Of a stretch of 13,041 nt of DNA, positions 1 through 12,400 are shown piece by piece (within the stretch, counting starts at the first letter, position 1; each line of letters starts with the position of its first letter). The translations under genes were made by a program, and so were the position numbers. The notes beneath the pieces were generated by a model. It did not search any database and was not told where the DNA came from. It was given only the letters and a program-made list of their open reading frames with translations. The stretch covers positions 1 through 13,041 of the forward strand of contig JAOXYB010040861.1 in assembly GCA_028565635.1 (NCBI GenBank), given 5' to 3'. This DNA is from Phoronis ovalis. Its lineage: Eukaryota; Phoronida; Phoronidae.

Positions 1-176
1 TGACTGAGTCCCTTGAAGACTTGCAAAATATACATAAGTCTGACTCAACTTTTGACATTTTAAATAATCTATCATTTACAGATGAAAGATGTACAACAGC
101 AACTGTTGTATAGACGTGTTAGTTATGCAACGTAAGTTGCAGTAAAGAATTGCTATCTGTATCAAAATAAACTTAC
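1..176 (-). other. Intron 24, partial
   Basis: AT-rich sequence after the strong donor GTAAGT of exon 24. No cysteine motif or acceptor in a useful frame was seen, so the next exon lies outside the window. Confidence 0.75.
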
Positions 177-422
177 CTGGAGGACATGGGTATGAATTTG
201 TAGTATTATATCCAAACAAGACACTATCATTGGAGAAGGGTACATCGGTAGTGGCAAGTGCTTCACACACTACTCCAGCTCGGCATGGGTCACATACTGA
301 ACGATCATCTCGGTTACCATAGAACCCAGGTTTGCATGCTTCACATGTGTCTTCAAAAGTAGCTCGAGGGGAACCATCGTATTCTTTGTATCCAACAGGA
401 CACTTCACAGGTTCAATGGCAC
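177..422 (-). CDS. Exon 24 (last in window), divergent Cys-rich exon
   Basis: Encodes about 82 residues (1449-1529) with seven cysteines and sequons NDS and NTT. After KCPVGYKEYDG it reads TCEACKPGFYGN, then SVCDPCRAGVVC, a 25-residue spacer without cysteine, and PCPPG. The CxxCxPGFYG form without YC, and the long spacer, set it apart from exons 1-23. It may be a boundary of the array (inference). The acceptor is tttatag|GT and the donor is CAG|GTAAGT, both phase 1. The start comes from the acceptor, so no initiator codon is claimed. Confidence 0.9.
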
Positions 423-3400
423 CTATAAAGCAGAAACCATATTAAATACCTGTATATTAACTTATCTGTATTGCATCTCACAATTAACACATCTTTCCAT
501 TGTCTTGCCAAGTCAATAAACCAACTAAACACAATTAAAAAAATGTACTTTGTGAGGATAATTTAAGCGATGCTGTACCAAAACTCAGTACATTATGAAA
601 GCAACATGGAATAATTTATTTCTATCAATGACGAAGTTCCCATTTGGTCTAACTTTTACTTTCTGATTTTTTTTCAAGAAAACTCATACTTCAAGATTAA
701 ACAACTTTTTCCAGAAAAGGAATTAAAGTTTGTATTCTGCCAAACATTGTTTTGTATAGCTTGGAGATTCTTATACAATTGACATTGCCATTTAACCAGT
801 GAACATAAAGAGGAGGTTATCATTGCAAAGTGAGTCTTAAAAGATGCACCCTAAACAAATGAACCATTCTAAATATATTCATGAAACAATATTCATACCA
901 TCAAGCACACTTTACATGAACTTAAAGAAAAAAAAGTTGCTGTGACATAAAAGTTCTAAAAATTGATTGCTTCCACATCCCATTGCGCCAAACATTGTGT
1001 AAAGCCTTGAAGTGCTTGAACATGATAAAATTAATAGCCTGCTTTAGTGTGAGTGTATACAATCTGCCAGTTACACATAAGTTTCAAAATGTATTGTGTT
1101 TAATCATATTCTTTTATTTAAGTGCATACAGTCCGGAGGACTTTCCCATAAAACATAAAACCATGCTACATCTTCAGTGGAAATAGTAGCCTTTTATCCT
1201 ACATTCTTACCTAATACAAAACCAGTGCCTATTGCAAATTTAACAAAATGTATAGGGTTAATCATTACAATGAGGATTACAAAACGACAAGAATAACTCT
1301 ATTTTACAACATACTGAAAAATGAGAAGTATTTAATTGACCATAAAAACATTTTGCACAGGTTTAACTGCATTTATTTAGTATTGGTAGGGTAGCAAAGT
1401 ACTGTTTTGTGTCATTAACATGAGACTATTTATTCTATGAGCATAAGAAGAGTTTCTCAACAATAGGCAGAAATACATTAATTTAGCAATTAACACATGC
1501 ACACACCTGCATTGTGGCTGTCGCAGGATTCCCCTCCACAGTAATGTCCAGGGGGACACCTGGTAGGACTTGGAGAACCTTGTGGACAATAGTACCCAGG
1601 TTGGCACGGAACTTGAGTCATGGAGCGGTTGCAATAATATCCTGCAAATAAAAAAGTAATATAAAATACACACCAACTGGAATAGTGGATAAGATATAAA
1701 CATGAGTAAAGTAAACAATTACTTATTACTGCAATACATTACTAAGGCAGTATACACCATGCATGTGCATCAATGGTAAATGTTTCATTTCTGTTAATAA
1801 AAGAGAATTAATTTTAATTAATCAAAAACGTTAACATTAGTCAAATAATATATAATAATAAAAAATGTGCAAGTGTCCTTCAACTGCTAGCAAAACATGT
1901 TTCAAAGATGACGATGAAATAAAAATTACAAAATCAGAGAACACTTAATATTTTTAAATGCAAATGATTATAATTTTGATTAGACACTTCAAGACTATGT
2001 GCTGAAGGAAGTACATTCAGCGGCAAAAACCTTCCTACCTGCAGCACATATGGTTTGATTCTGAGCACCATCTGGACAGTAGTACCCATCACTGCACTGC
2101 AGACCAGCTATTGTACTGTTGGTATCTGGGCAGTAGTAGCCAGCCGGGCATAAATGACAGTCGGTTACATTAGCTGCTCCTTCCTCGGGTCTGCAAAAAG
2201 GAATGAGTTGCTTACATTATTTGCTACACTGATGTAGGCAGGATTTACGTATTGTTACAATTCTAGAACTACTAGTTGGATGCTTTTTCCTAAAATGCAG
2301 ATAAAATGTATTAACTCCTAATATATTTGTAGCACCTATACACTTTTTCAGAGCCCATATTTAGATTGCAGTTTTTCTGAGATCATGAATACTCAAATCA
2401 ACAAAATAAAATGTGGGCTTATCAGAAATCAGCAAAACGGAAAAGAAATTTAAAAAATAAAAAAGATAAGTAGATAAGCTTCCTTTTTATGTCTTACAAC
2501 CCCTTCTCATTCACTGCCTTAGCAAGGACTGTTAACCAAGTATCTCGTAACCAAGTAGTCATTTCAAAACTCATTGTGGTACATATGGTTATACCTAAAT
2601 GTTCCTGCTGGACATGGAATTGGACTCCACGTGGCTTCAGGACAATAATATCCGGGAGTACAAGGAGCTTCAGTATAGTTAGCCATCCCCTCTCTGTGGC
2701 ACCAATAACCTATAATATATAAGCAGATTACAATTTGTGAAAATAGAAACAAGTATACAGTTTGGATGTCTCACTGCTGCTAAAATGAATAACCTTAGAG
2801 ACACAATAGCATTTAATGAAAGGTCAAGTAACATGGATAACAAGCAAAATAGTTTGTCAATAGAGAGCAACACATGAATATATCATGAAATCATGAAAAT
2901 CAAGTAAATCTATCACCTGCAGAAGAATGTAGTGTAGCTGATTAGACAACATGGAATGTGACCATAAAGATTACAAATTATATTTTGACCAAACAATTAA
3001 AATGCTGTAAAAGATAGGGACTTGCCTGCTGGGCATGGCAAACACCATGATATGTTATAGGCTCCAGTCAATTGATTGTAAGTTTTCTCCGGACATTTCT
3101 GTTCGCCTTGTCCAAAAGCACAAAAATGCCCTGGATTACATGGTTTGGCAACAATGGAACCTACAGGACATACTTTACCAGCTGGACAAATGTCGCATTC
3201 AGCTGCAGATGCACCACCATTTTTATCAATCACAAAGCCAGGTACACACACAGACACATTAGTAGCACCTGTAATCATATAATTATTAATTCTTTATAAG
3301 GAACACACTTGTGAATTTTGTGGAGATTAAAAAAATATGTCATTAAATATATATCAAACTATATCGTTTCAATAAAGATCTCAGATACCATCCAGTTCAC

Positions 3401-6400
3401 ATTGCACAGGGCAATTACAACACAACATGTGGACATTTGTTATATCAACTAGTAGAAACTTCACAATTTATCATGAAATATTTCAGTTTATTTTTCACTA
3501 CATTGTATACTTCAGCATCTCAGTTTAAGAATACATGCCTGCCAAGCAATAATAGCCATATGGACATGGTCCACCTTTCAAAGGTTCTGATCCATCTGGA
3601 TTTGGTACATAATTAGACTGTAGACACAGGAAGCCGGCACTACAGTCACCAGTTATTTGCCCATCCACACAGTATTTGCCTATAAACAAAAAATCATTTG
3701 ATGCGCTGAACATAAAATTTCAAAATCACTTAAAACTACGTCATAACTTGTCCCAATTTTAAAAGAATTCAGACTTAACAGTCTAAAAACAAAATCTTTT
3801 TTACTGATGTACATGAACAAGCAAATATTTTATATGAAAAGGACAACTTCAATTATGAGTTAATAACTGTTTTGATCCATATTTTGTTTTTGCTTATTCC
3901 TACATCATAAAACAGGGAGTAGACTCACCTGGATCGCAATAAGTACAGTCCGCATGAGACTGCAAGCCAGTAGTATAGTTATCTGTATAAGTACCATCTG
4001 GGCAGAACAGAGGTTCAAATGTCTTATTTGGGCAGTAATGGTGGGGTGGACACACTTGGGGTGTGCTGGTGTTCTGTAAACAGTATGAGCCAGCTGGACA
4101 GCCCGTGCAGTCAATTTGGCCTGGGTTCTGTTGAAAGGTTCCTAGTAAGAAAAACAACAATGAATTTTACTTTAATGCGACATCTAGAGCAGTGAACTTT
4201 TAACTACTAATAGCATGTACCATTAAACATAATAAATATGAAGTCACATTCTGAATCATAAAACAAACCATATTAGCTCTAATTTAATACTAAAAACAGT
4301 AATGAGCCTATGTGCTTGAATACCTGGAGGACAAGCGATTGGTGTGGCTGTATTATTCAAGCAGTAGAATCCTGGTGGGCAGATATAGCTGCTAGGACGA
4401 GCGGAACTGATTTCTGCTGTGTCTGGGCAGTAGTATCTTTCATCACATATACCAGTAGGTTCTGACAATCCTAAGCCTTCACAGAAATAGCCAGGTCGAC
4501 ATGGCATACAGTCACTGATATTCTTACCACCCAAGTCAGGGTTCATAGTACCTCGTGGACATGCTGTAGCATTCAGAGCACCTGATGGAAAGAAATTAAG
4601 AATGTATAAAATTCTAAAGAGGATCTTGGAACATCATACTATATATATATGGATTAAAATAGGAAAAACAAGTTGGTATCAAAGTGATTCCTCATTTATT
4701 AGTATGCTTTGAAAACCTTTAGTCTAATATTTATGGCCATGCAAGATATGCAGTTAGTATTTAATACATTTGAAAATTATTAAACAGTAGTTAAAACAGC
4801 TCTTCCAATGCAAAAACACATGATTCAATTTTAATGCTACAACATTAATAAAACACTTACCTTGTAAGCAATAATGGCCCAGAGGGCATGGCCTGTTTAA
4901 TCCTTGATTAGGTCCAGGATGTGTAGCATTTTCAACACATAGATAGCCTGGATTGCATTCGCCGGACCATGTAGATAGGCCTGTACCACTACAATATTTA
5001 CCAGCAGGACAGGGAAGACAATGCACTTCATCCTCCAAGCCTGTGTGTGGATTATAAGTACCTAAAACAATTAAAATTATTCACGTTGAAATTTAAAACA
5101 ATTATGATAAAATAACCCTACTTTGACGGTATTTTGACAAGAATGAAGTAGATAACTTTCCTGACACTTCACAGGAATATAATTTTTTTGTATTAGCTTA
5201 AGGTTAATTTATTGGCCCAAAAGATTATCTATGCATATTATTTCAAGTAAAAAATTCTCTTTCTTCCAGTATATAGAGATAATAAATATCAAATCACAAG
5301 CAATTGCATATACGCAACTATGTTTACATGGCAAAGTCACAAAATAGTGCTGCCAACCTTTTCTTACACTTGAAAAGCTGTGCAACAAAACATTCTCACA
5401 ATAAGCATGTCATAATAAACATATACAGTCATTCAAAACCATAAACAAATAATTATAGTACAGTGATTTTAGAAAATAATAAAATTAATGCACTCTATCA
5501 ATACCAGAGTTTGGAATGTAACTGCCTAAAAAATAATCAATATTTATTTTTCAAAATGAATGTCGACTCAGTAACATATTTATCTATTCTGTACAAATAT
5601 ATATTTTAAAAAAATATCATTATATAGATTAGCATTTCTAATAAAAATATGTAAAAATAATCAGTTAAAATAGACAAATAATATTTGATGTACGATGACT
5701 ACATAAACAAATACAGTACAGTACCTAAGTTGTAACCTACATCCAGCAATCAAAGTGCTGCAACTTAATTTGGTTTACATTAAACTAAGAATAAGTAACT
5801 TTTTCAACTAATGAAACCAACAACAGTTAGCATACCGCTCGGACAAGGGACACCATTATCTCTTGTGCCATTTGGACAGTAGTTCCCAGCAAGACATGGT
5901 AGAGTGATATTCATACCACGATCTGGACACATCTGACCTTCTGGACATGTTAAACATTCACCAAGTCCTTCGCTTGGACCATAGGTTCCTGTAACAGACA
6001 GATACATATAGGGAAAATCATATGAATAACATCAAATAGTGTTCTTGAATGAAAGTAGCAAATTTATTTTTAACAATTATGAAATTTACACCAAAGGTAA
6101 ACAATGATAAGTAAGACTTGCAGATGACAAATTACAATGTCTCCTTATATTTGTCAATGTGTACAAAATTGTCCATGATGTATGAAATTGTCCTTGTTAT
6201 TATTGCATTATGTAATTAACAGTTTTTATATAGTTATAGCTATTCTCAACGTAATCCTTCAAAATGATTGCAAAGCAAATGGCAGCATCTAGAGTAGAAA
6301 TTAATACCAGATATCAAATATAAAACTGTAATTAAGAAGTTATACATTGGCTTTATTTTAAAAGATCTTATCAACACATACAGTGACATTGGCTTTAAAT

Positions 6401-9400
6401 ATTGTATATACGGTAACAGTAATATTTATACTAACCTTCCAGACAAATCTGCTCTGCTGTTGCTCCTCTGGGACAATAGTGTCCCTTGGGACATATGTAG
6501 CCAATTAGGTTATCATTTGGGCGTGGAATATTAGAGCCAGACACACAAATATAACCAGGATCACATGGAATACTGATACCTGATTGGAAAAAAATGAAAA
6601 TAATTTTACAATATTCTATGTTAGCCACGACTTTAATTTTTAATTTATATATATATTCAAATAATAACTGTAGAGAAGAAAGCTGTAGTTTTCCTCATAT
6701 CAACATAAATTCAAACTGTAGTGTCACATACTTTAAAAATGTATTAGTAACATAATTACTCAACAATAAACAATTAAATTAAATATTGTTAGTAACTGAT
6801 TTACAATGCAAAGAAACCTTACCATTACTTGAACTTTCAGGTGTACAGTAGCTACCAGGCTGGCAAGCATCACAGTCTGTTATATTTGCATTTCCTGGGC
6901 TGGTTGCCATGGTACCATCTGGACATGGTGTTGGTCGATAGCTACCTGTCGGACAGTAATTACCAATTGGGCATTCACCTTCTGCAGGGTTAGGGGCAAT
7001 AGTTGAGCCATTGCAATAATACCTGAAAAAAATGTTAAGAATAGTAGCAATGATCCCAACACACAAGCTTATCAATAGAGGGTACATAATCTGTAATTAA
7101 GAAGTGTACTTCCACTGTATCACAAGAATAATGCAGAGCCTGCAAGTCTGTCTATGTCTAGCTTAAGGACATGATCTGCAACAATCTGAATCTATACCAA
7201 CATATTTCTCATTGCAAGAAATATGTTTTCAGAAAAAATATTTTTTCCATATTCATTTTTAAGCACAAAAAATTAAGAAGGGATTTAAACTTGTGTTTGA
7301 ACTCAGGTACATCTATGTTGCATTGGAACCACTTTATTTAACTTGGAAAACTTTTTGATCGGCAACAAATGTGACCTATTAGAAGACTACACTGTAGCTT
7401 ACCCAGCAGTACAAGGTCCCTCAGATTCTGACAATCCGTAGCTCTGGCAGTAGTACCCAGGTACACACGGCTGGCATTCTATTACATCTACTCGACCGGT
7501 TCGGGTGTTGAATGTTCCTGGTGGGCATGGATACTCGTTAGATCCTGCAGTACCATTTGGACAGTAATAACCAGTCGGACATGTATAGTTCGTAAGTTCG
7601 CCTAAAGGTTCATTGGTGCTGTCACAGTAGTAGCCTGAGAAAGAATAACGCATAGTATCATTTAATAATAAAGCAAAAAGCAGTTTTGTATCAATTCCAA
7701 TCAATCCTTTGCAAAGGTAAATTTGTGCAAAATTATTTTTTTACAATTAAAACACTTACACTCATTGAGCTTTAACCAAATTTAAGCATATTTTTTAGTG
7801 AGAACTAGGTTTAATGATAACTGTTTTATCAAAAACAGAAAGAAAGGAATGACAAAATCACATTTAGAGGCACCACAGTTTGTAACTTTACCTGCAGTAC
7901 ATTCTTTGCAATCCCTTTTGCCAATTTCATTTTGGTAATATCCATTTGCACACAGCCTTGGTGTTGCACTGTTAGCCAGGCAGTAATGTCCCAAAGTACA
8001 TAGATAGTTATAAGGTGTTGGAGTGGTTTGACCCTCTGGACAATAGTATCCTACAGACAGAAAATGCTTAGTAATTCGAGAACTATTTGAATATGCACTT
8101 AATTTCCTAATCACATCACAATAAAATATTTTAAAGATGTTTTCCAGTGCAAATAAACATTTATACAATACTAAAGGATCTTGATCATTAATGCAATAAT
8201 TTACAATGGATAGTATAAACTCCTGCTTCGTAGCTCATTTTCTGCCATTGCTTTTAATAGAAAACTGTCTAAACATACCAAATCTCTTGCTTGAATATAC
8301 TGCCAAATTGACAGGTATGTGGTAGCTTTCATAAATAGGTGTGTGGTTATTTTGGTAGACAAAAAACCTACATTATACAACATTTAGTGACATCAAAGCA
8401 CGGCAACAACAAATTTTTGTCATATTTTATAATTACTTAAAACAGAAGTATATAACTCTTTTGACAACCTACCTGGATCACAAACACCCGACACTACATA
8501 AGCCCCAGTTTCGTTACAGTAGAACCCAGGAGTACAGGGTGTACATTCTTCCTGTGATTTCAAATTCAATCCAGCATTGAATGTTCCATTTCGGCACGGG
8601 TCTGGCAAGTCACTACCCTGAAGGCAGAAATGACCAACGGGGCAGTCAACTTCCCGGGGTTGTTCTGAGCCTAGAGGACAGTACCAACCGGGATCACAGT
8701 CTCCTACAGGACTTGCCAATCCACTGACATTACAGAATTGACCGGCTGTACATAGCTGGGGCTCACTGGATCCCAGTGGGCAATAGGTACCTGGCTGGCA
8801 TTCTCCTCCAGTGGCAGGATCCTGTTATAATAAAGATAAAATAATACGACCAGTAATAAAATGTTTTCAATATTATCTAGTTTAAAGACGAGTATATTAA
8901 CATGACAAAACAGAAAAGGTATCAATCATGTTATTTTATAAAACTTTGAGGCCTGATGTTGACTACATCCTCAGTACACTTTACTTACACTAGGTTGAGG
9001 TTCAGATGATGTGTTTGAACAGAACCATCCTTCATCACATTGTCCCGTGGGTTCTATAGTACCATTAACTTGGCAATACCAACCAGGAGGACAGGACAAA
9101 CATGCATCAATATTAATTTGTCCTAAAAATAAGCCAAAATTGATAATCTATACATGTCAGATGATTATGTAAAAAAATTAATAAGTAAATTCATGGTATT
9201 GTGATCATATACACCATAGTAGTGCATAATTATCTGCATTTTCACTCTTCACAAACTTTATTGCATACAATATAATCCCAAGCATTTGCATTTCATTCTA
9301 CACTGGACTATTGGGCGAAATGGTATTTCTATAGAAAAATTATAGAGAAACTAACATCAGTTACAATGGTGTTAATCTAAATAATAAGAAAAAAACTCCA

Positions 9401-12400
9401 CTTTTTTCCTAAAAATAATACTGGAGATTACATATCACATAACATAATAATGAAAATGTAGTGTTTTTATTACAACAACTACATTTTACCTGTAAGGTTG
9501 TTATATGTTCCAGGTGGGCATGGTGCATGGTATGGATCAGGTGTCTCCAGCTCACAATAGTGACCCACTGGACAATTATTAGATGTGTAATCAGAAGTGT
9601 TTGAATAACAGTAGTACCCAGCAGGGCAACTGATACAATCACCTAAAGAAAAATTGACATTTTAATACATTTGTCCAATATTTAATTTAGTCTTCAATAA
9701 CAGAGTATATAAATTCTGATTCTCTTATCCTCCCTGTAAAGTGACAATTTAATGGCAGATCCAGGATTTCTTAAGGTAGATTTTCTATGAGGGTTTTAGT
9801 GAAAGATGGATCTTTTTTTGACAAATTTTAACCCATCAAGGATTATAGCAGATAGCGCAGAAAAGGGTTGATTCTCTTATCCACACGATTCATCCCTAAA
9901 TCTGTCCCTATAATTTCTCCACCTACCTTGAGTTGTAGAATCTTGATATGTTCCAGCAGGACATGCTATAGGGAAACTGGTACCAATCGGACATTTGTGA
10001 CCTGCAGGGCAAATATGGCCCACGATAGGATGAACTGTGCCAGAAGGACATTGGGAGTCATTCAACATGACTGGGTTCGGACGATCAACACCAGAAACGC
10101 AGTAATAGCCTTGAGCACAGTCTCCACTTGTGGATGTCAGGTTGAAACCTAAAAATTGAACAAAATGTGTTGTGCAAGAAGGAACTATGTGACTTTTCAA
10201 TGATCCATTAAAATTCTAGATGCTTTTTCATGTTATAACTTGGAAATTACACTTTCAACAACCTAATCTTGCAGATTGACAAGTCCACAATATTCTTACC
10301 TTGACAGAATTTTCCCGAATCGCACGGTGTACACTGCGCAGCTTCTTGTAACCCAGTAGCATTACTATATGTACCAGCAGGACAAGACTGCCAGTCATGT
10401 CCAGTACCATTTGGACAGAAGTAGCCAAACGGGCAGTCATGAATAACACTGGTAATGTCTCCTGCTATGACTAATTCTGGTATGCAGAAATAACCTGACA
10501 AATAAATTTTTTTTAAATTGTAGAGTTAAAAAAAATGAATTGGTACACAATGCAAAGTATGGTAGCTTCATATAGTATAACACTAACACTTAAGGAAGCT
10601 GTATCTTGACTTTAATCAACTTCCTTAAAGAACAAGAATCTAGTGGCAACAGAAATGCTACATACAAAACATACATGTACACTGTTACAAAAGAGACATC
10701 TAAAACTCATACTATTAGCTAATTCAAGTTAATTAGTTTTTTATGTGGTTTCATATGTACAGTAGTCAGAATAAAACAATAAAATCATTACCTTCAGGAC
10801 ATTCTTCGCATGTCGCTGCACCTTCAGAGTCTGTGTACGTTCTGGCAACACAAGATTCAGGCTCCGCACTGCCCTCTGGACAATATTTACCAATTGGGCA
10901 AATTATAGCTGTATCTATGTTCGATCCTTCAGGGCAGTAATAACCTGAAATAATAATTACAATTAATAGAGCATAAATTTAATAAAGTCTAATTGTATTT
11001 TGTACACAAAACTTTAATTGAGCCTGAGAACACTTATAACCAGCTAAGCAAACATTGTATCTCATACTCATTCAAGCAGCTATTCTTAGCCAATCGTAAC
11101 AGATCGTATTTCAAGGTTAGAGCATATATCTATCTGAAGAGTAAGAAAACTAACTGTGGATATAACAAAAATCAGACTATAATAATATGCTAATAATAGC
11201 TAATCCTTAGTATAATGAAACATACAAATTGCTATACTGTAGCTTTCATCTGAAACATTTCATAGTTACATAGGTAGGTGACAAATATTAATAACATGAA
11301 CATGATTCTAAATATACAAGCAGAAGATTACTGACAAAGTTAGTGATATTGTCCTACCTGCTGTACAAGGCCCACTAGGACTAACCAATGCATGTCCATT
11401 ACAGTACTGTCCAGGTGTACAAAGTGTACATTGACCATCACTGTGAAGACCGGTATTGTTTGAGTAGGTACCATTAGGGCAACGTGCTGGATCTGATGTT
11501 TGTCCGGGGCAGTAATAACCCTTTGGACAGATCTCACTATCAGCACGAGAAGACCCGTCCACACAGAAATAACCTGTAACAGCACAGTACATTGTAACAT
11601 TTCTACTCACCCAATAATAACCCTGCAATCAATGTCATCATATCCATTGCAATGCACCGCATTATTACAAGAGTGCATAGTTCAATTCCTTACTTATGTT
11701 CGACAAACAAACATTAGCTGAGGTGCAATTTTATTAAATACTAACTTTATGTTTATTCCTTTCATGTGAGACACCTATAAATTAGTGGTAGTCTCGACTT
11801 GTAAACAAAAAATACACAGTGCTGAAGACTGTATAATCATGAATAACTGATTAAAAGTGTATTTTAATTTTAATACATTTTTCCAGTTTCTACTAGAAAA
11901 CAAAAGATTATTTCAAATTTTAATAAATATCTATCAATAGGAAGAAATGTTTAGGACATTCACCTGGTAAGCATGGTCCACTTTCCGCTGTCAAACCTGT
12001 TACATTACAGAAGTTGCCAGCAGTGCAGTTTAGGCATTGTATCTCAGAGTGTAAGCCCTCTGTAGGGCTGTAAGAACCTTCTGGGCAAGGTATGGGTTCC
12101 GCAACACCTTCAGGACAGTATGATCCCGGTGGACAAATGTCAGCCGTCACACCTATCAGAACAAAAAGCCAATATGGTTTTTAAATCAAAATATATTGAG
12201 TTTCTATAAATATGTTTTCTTTAGACTAGGTACAGAATGATTATCACCAGATGACTAATATACTTCATATTTTAATTTGCTAAAAATATTGTTAAATAGT
12301 CAAATACTATCACATTCTTAATTATAACTTAGTGAAAATAAGAAATAAAAAGCTATGTCAATGGAGTGATTGCTTTCTTTCTATTACAACACTTTAGACT

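Noticed and set aside
983-1186. 67-codon plus-strand ORF in intron 23
   Set aside because: Hydrophobic low-complexity translation with no domain or start context. Open frames of this length are expected by chance in a 1-kb intron.
2489-2722. Plus-strand ORF across exon 21
   Set aside because: Antisense to a supported exon and intron, with no domain or plausible start context.
3035-3299. Two overlapping plus-strand ORFs
   Set aside because: Both are shadows of exon 20. They overlap in different frames and have no recognisable content.
5440-5720. TATA-like runs in intron 15 as an internal promoter
   Set aside because: The whole intron is extremely AT-rich, so these strings carry no weight without transcript data.
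6779-7087. Hydrophobic N-terminal stretches of some ORFs as signal peptides or membrane segments
   Set aside because: These residues come from reading through the acceptor into pyrimidine-rich intron sequence and are not in the spliced protein.
9409-9642. Minus-strand ORF with hydrophobic segments
   Set aside because: Wrong frame over exon 8. The correct frame gives the CPAGYYC and CPPGTYNN motifs and joins both neighbours.
9853-9882. tRNA-type A and B boxes in the intron 7 insertion
   Set aside because: tagcgcag and ggttgattc loosely resemble the boxes but lie only a few bases apart, far too close for a tRNA-derived element.
9868-10152. 94-codon plus-strand ORF
   Set aside because: It lies almost wholly opposite exon 7, which has the repeat motifs and matching splice phases. 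An antisense shadow with no domain.
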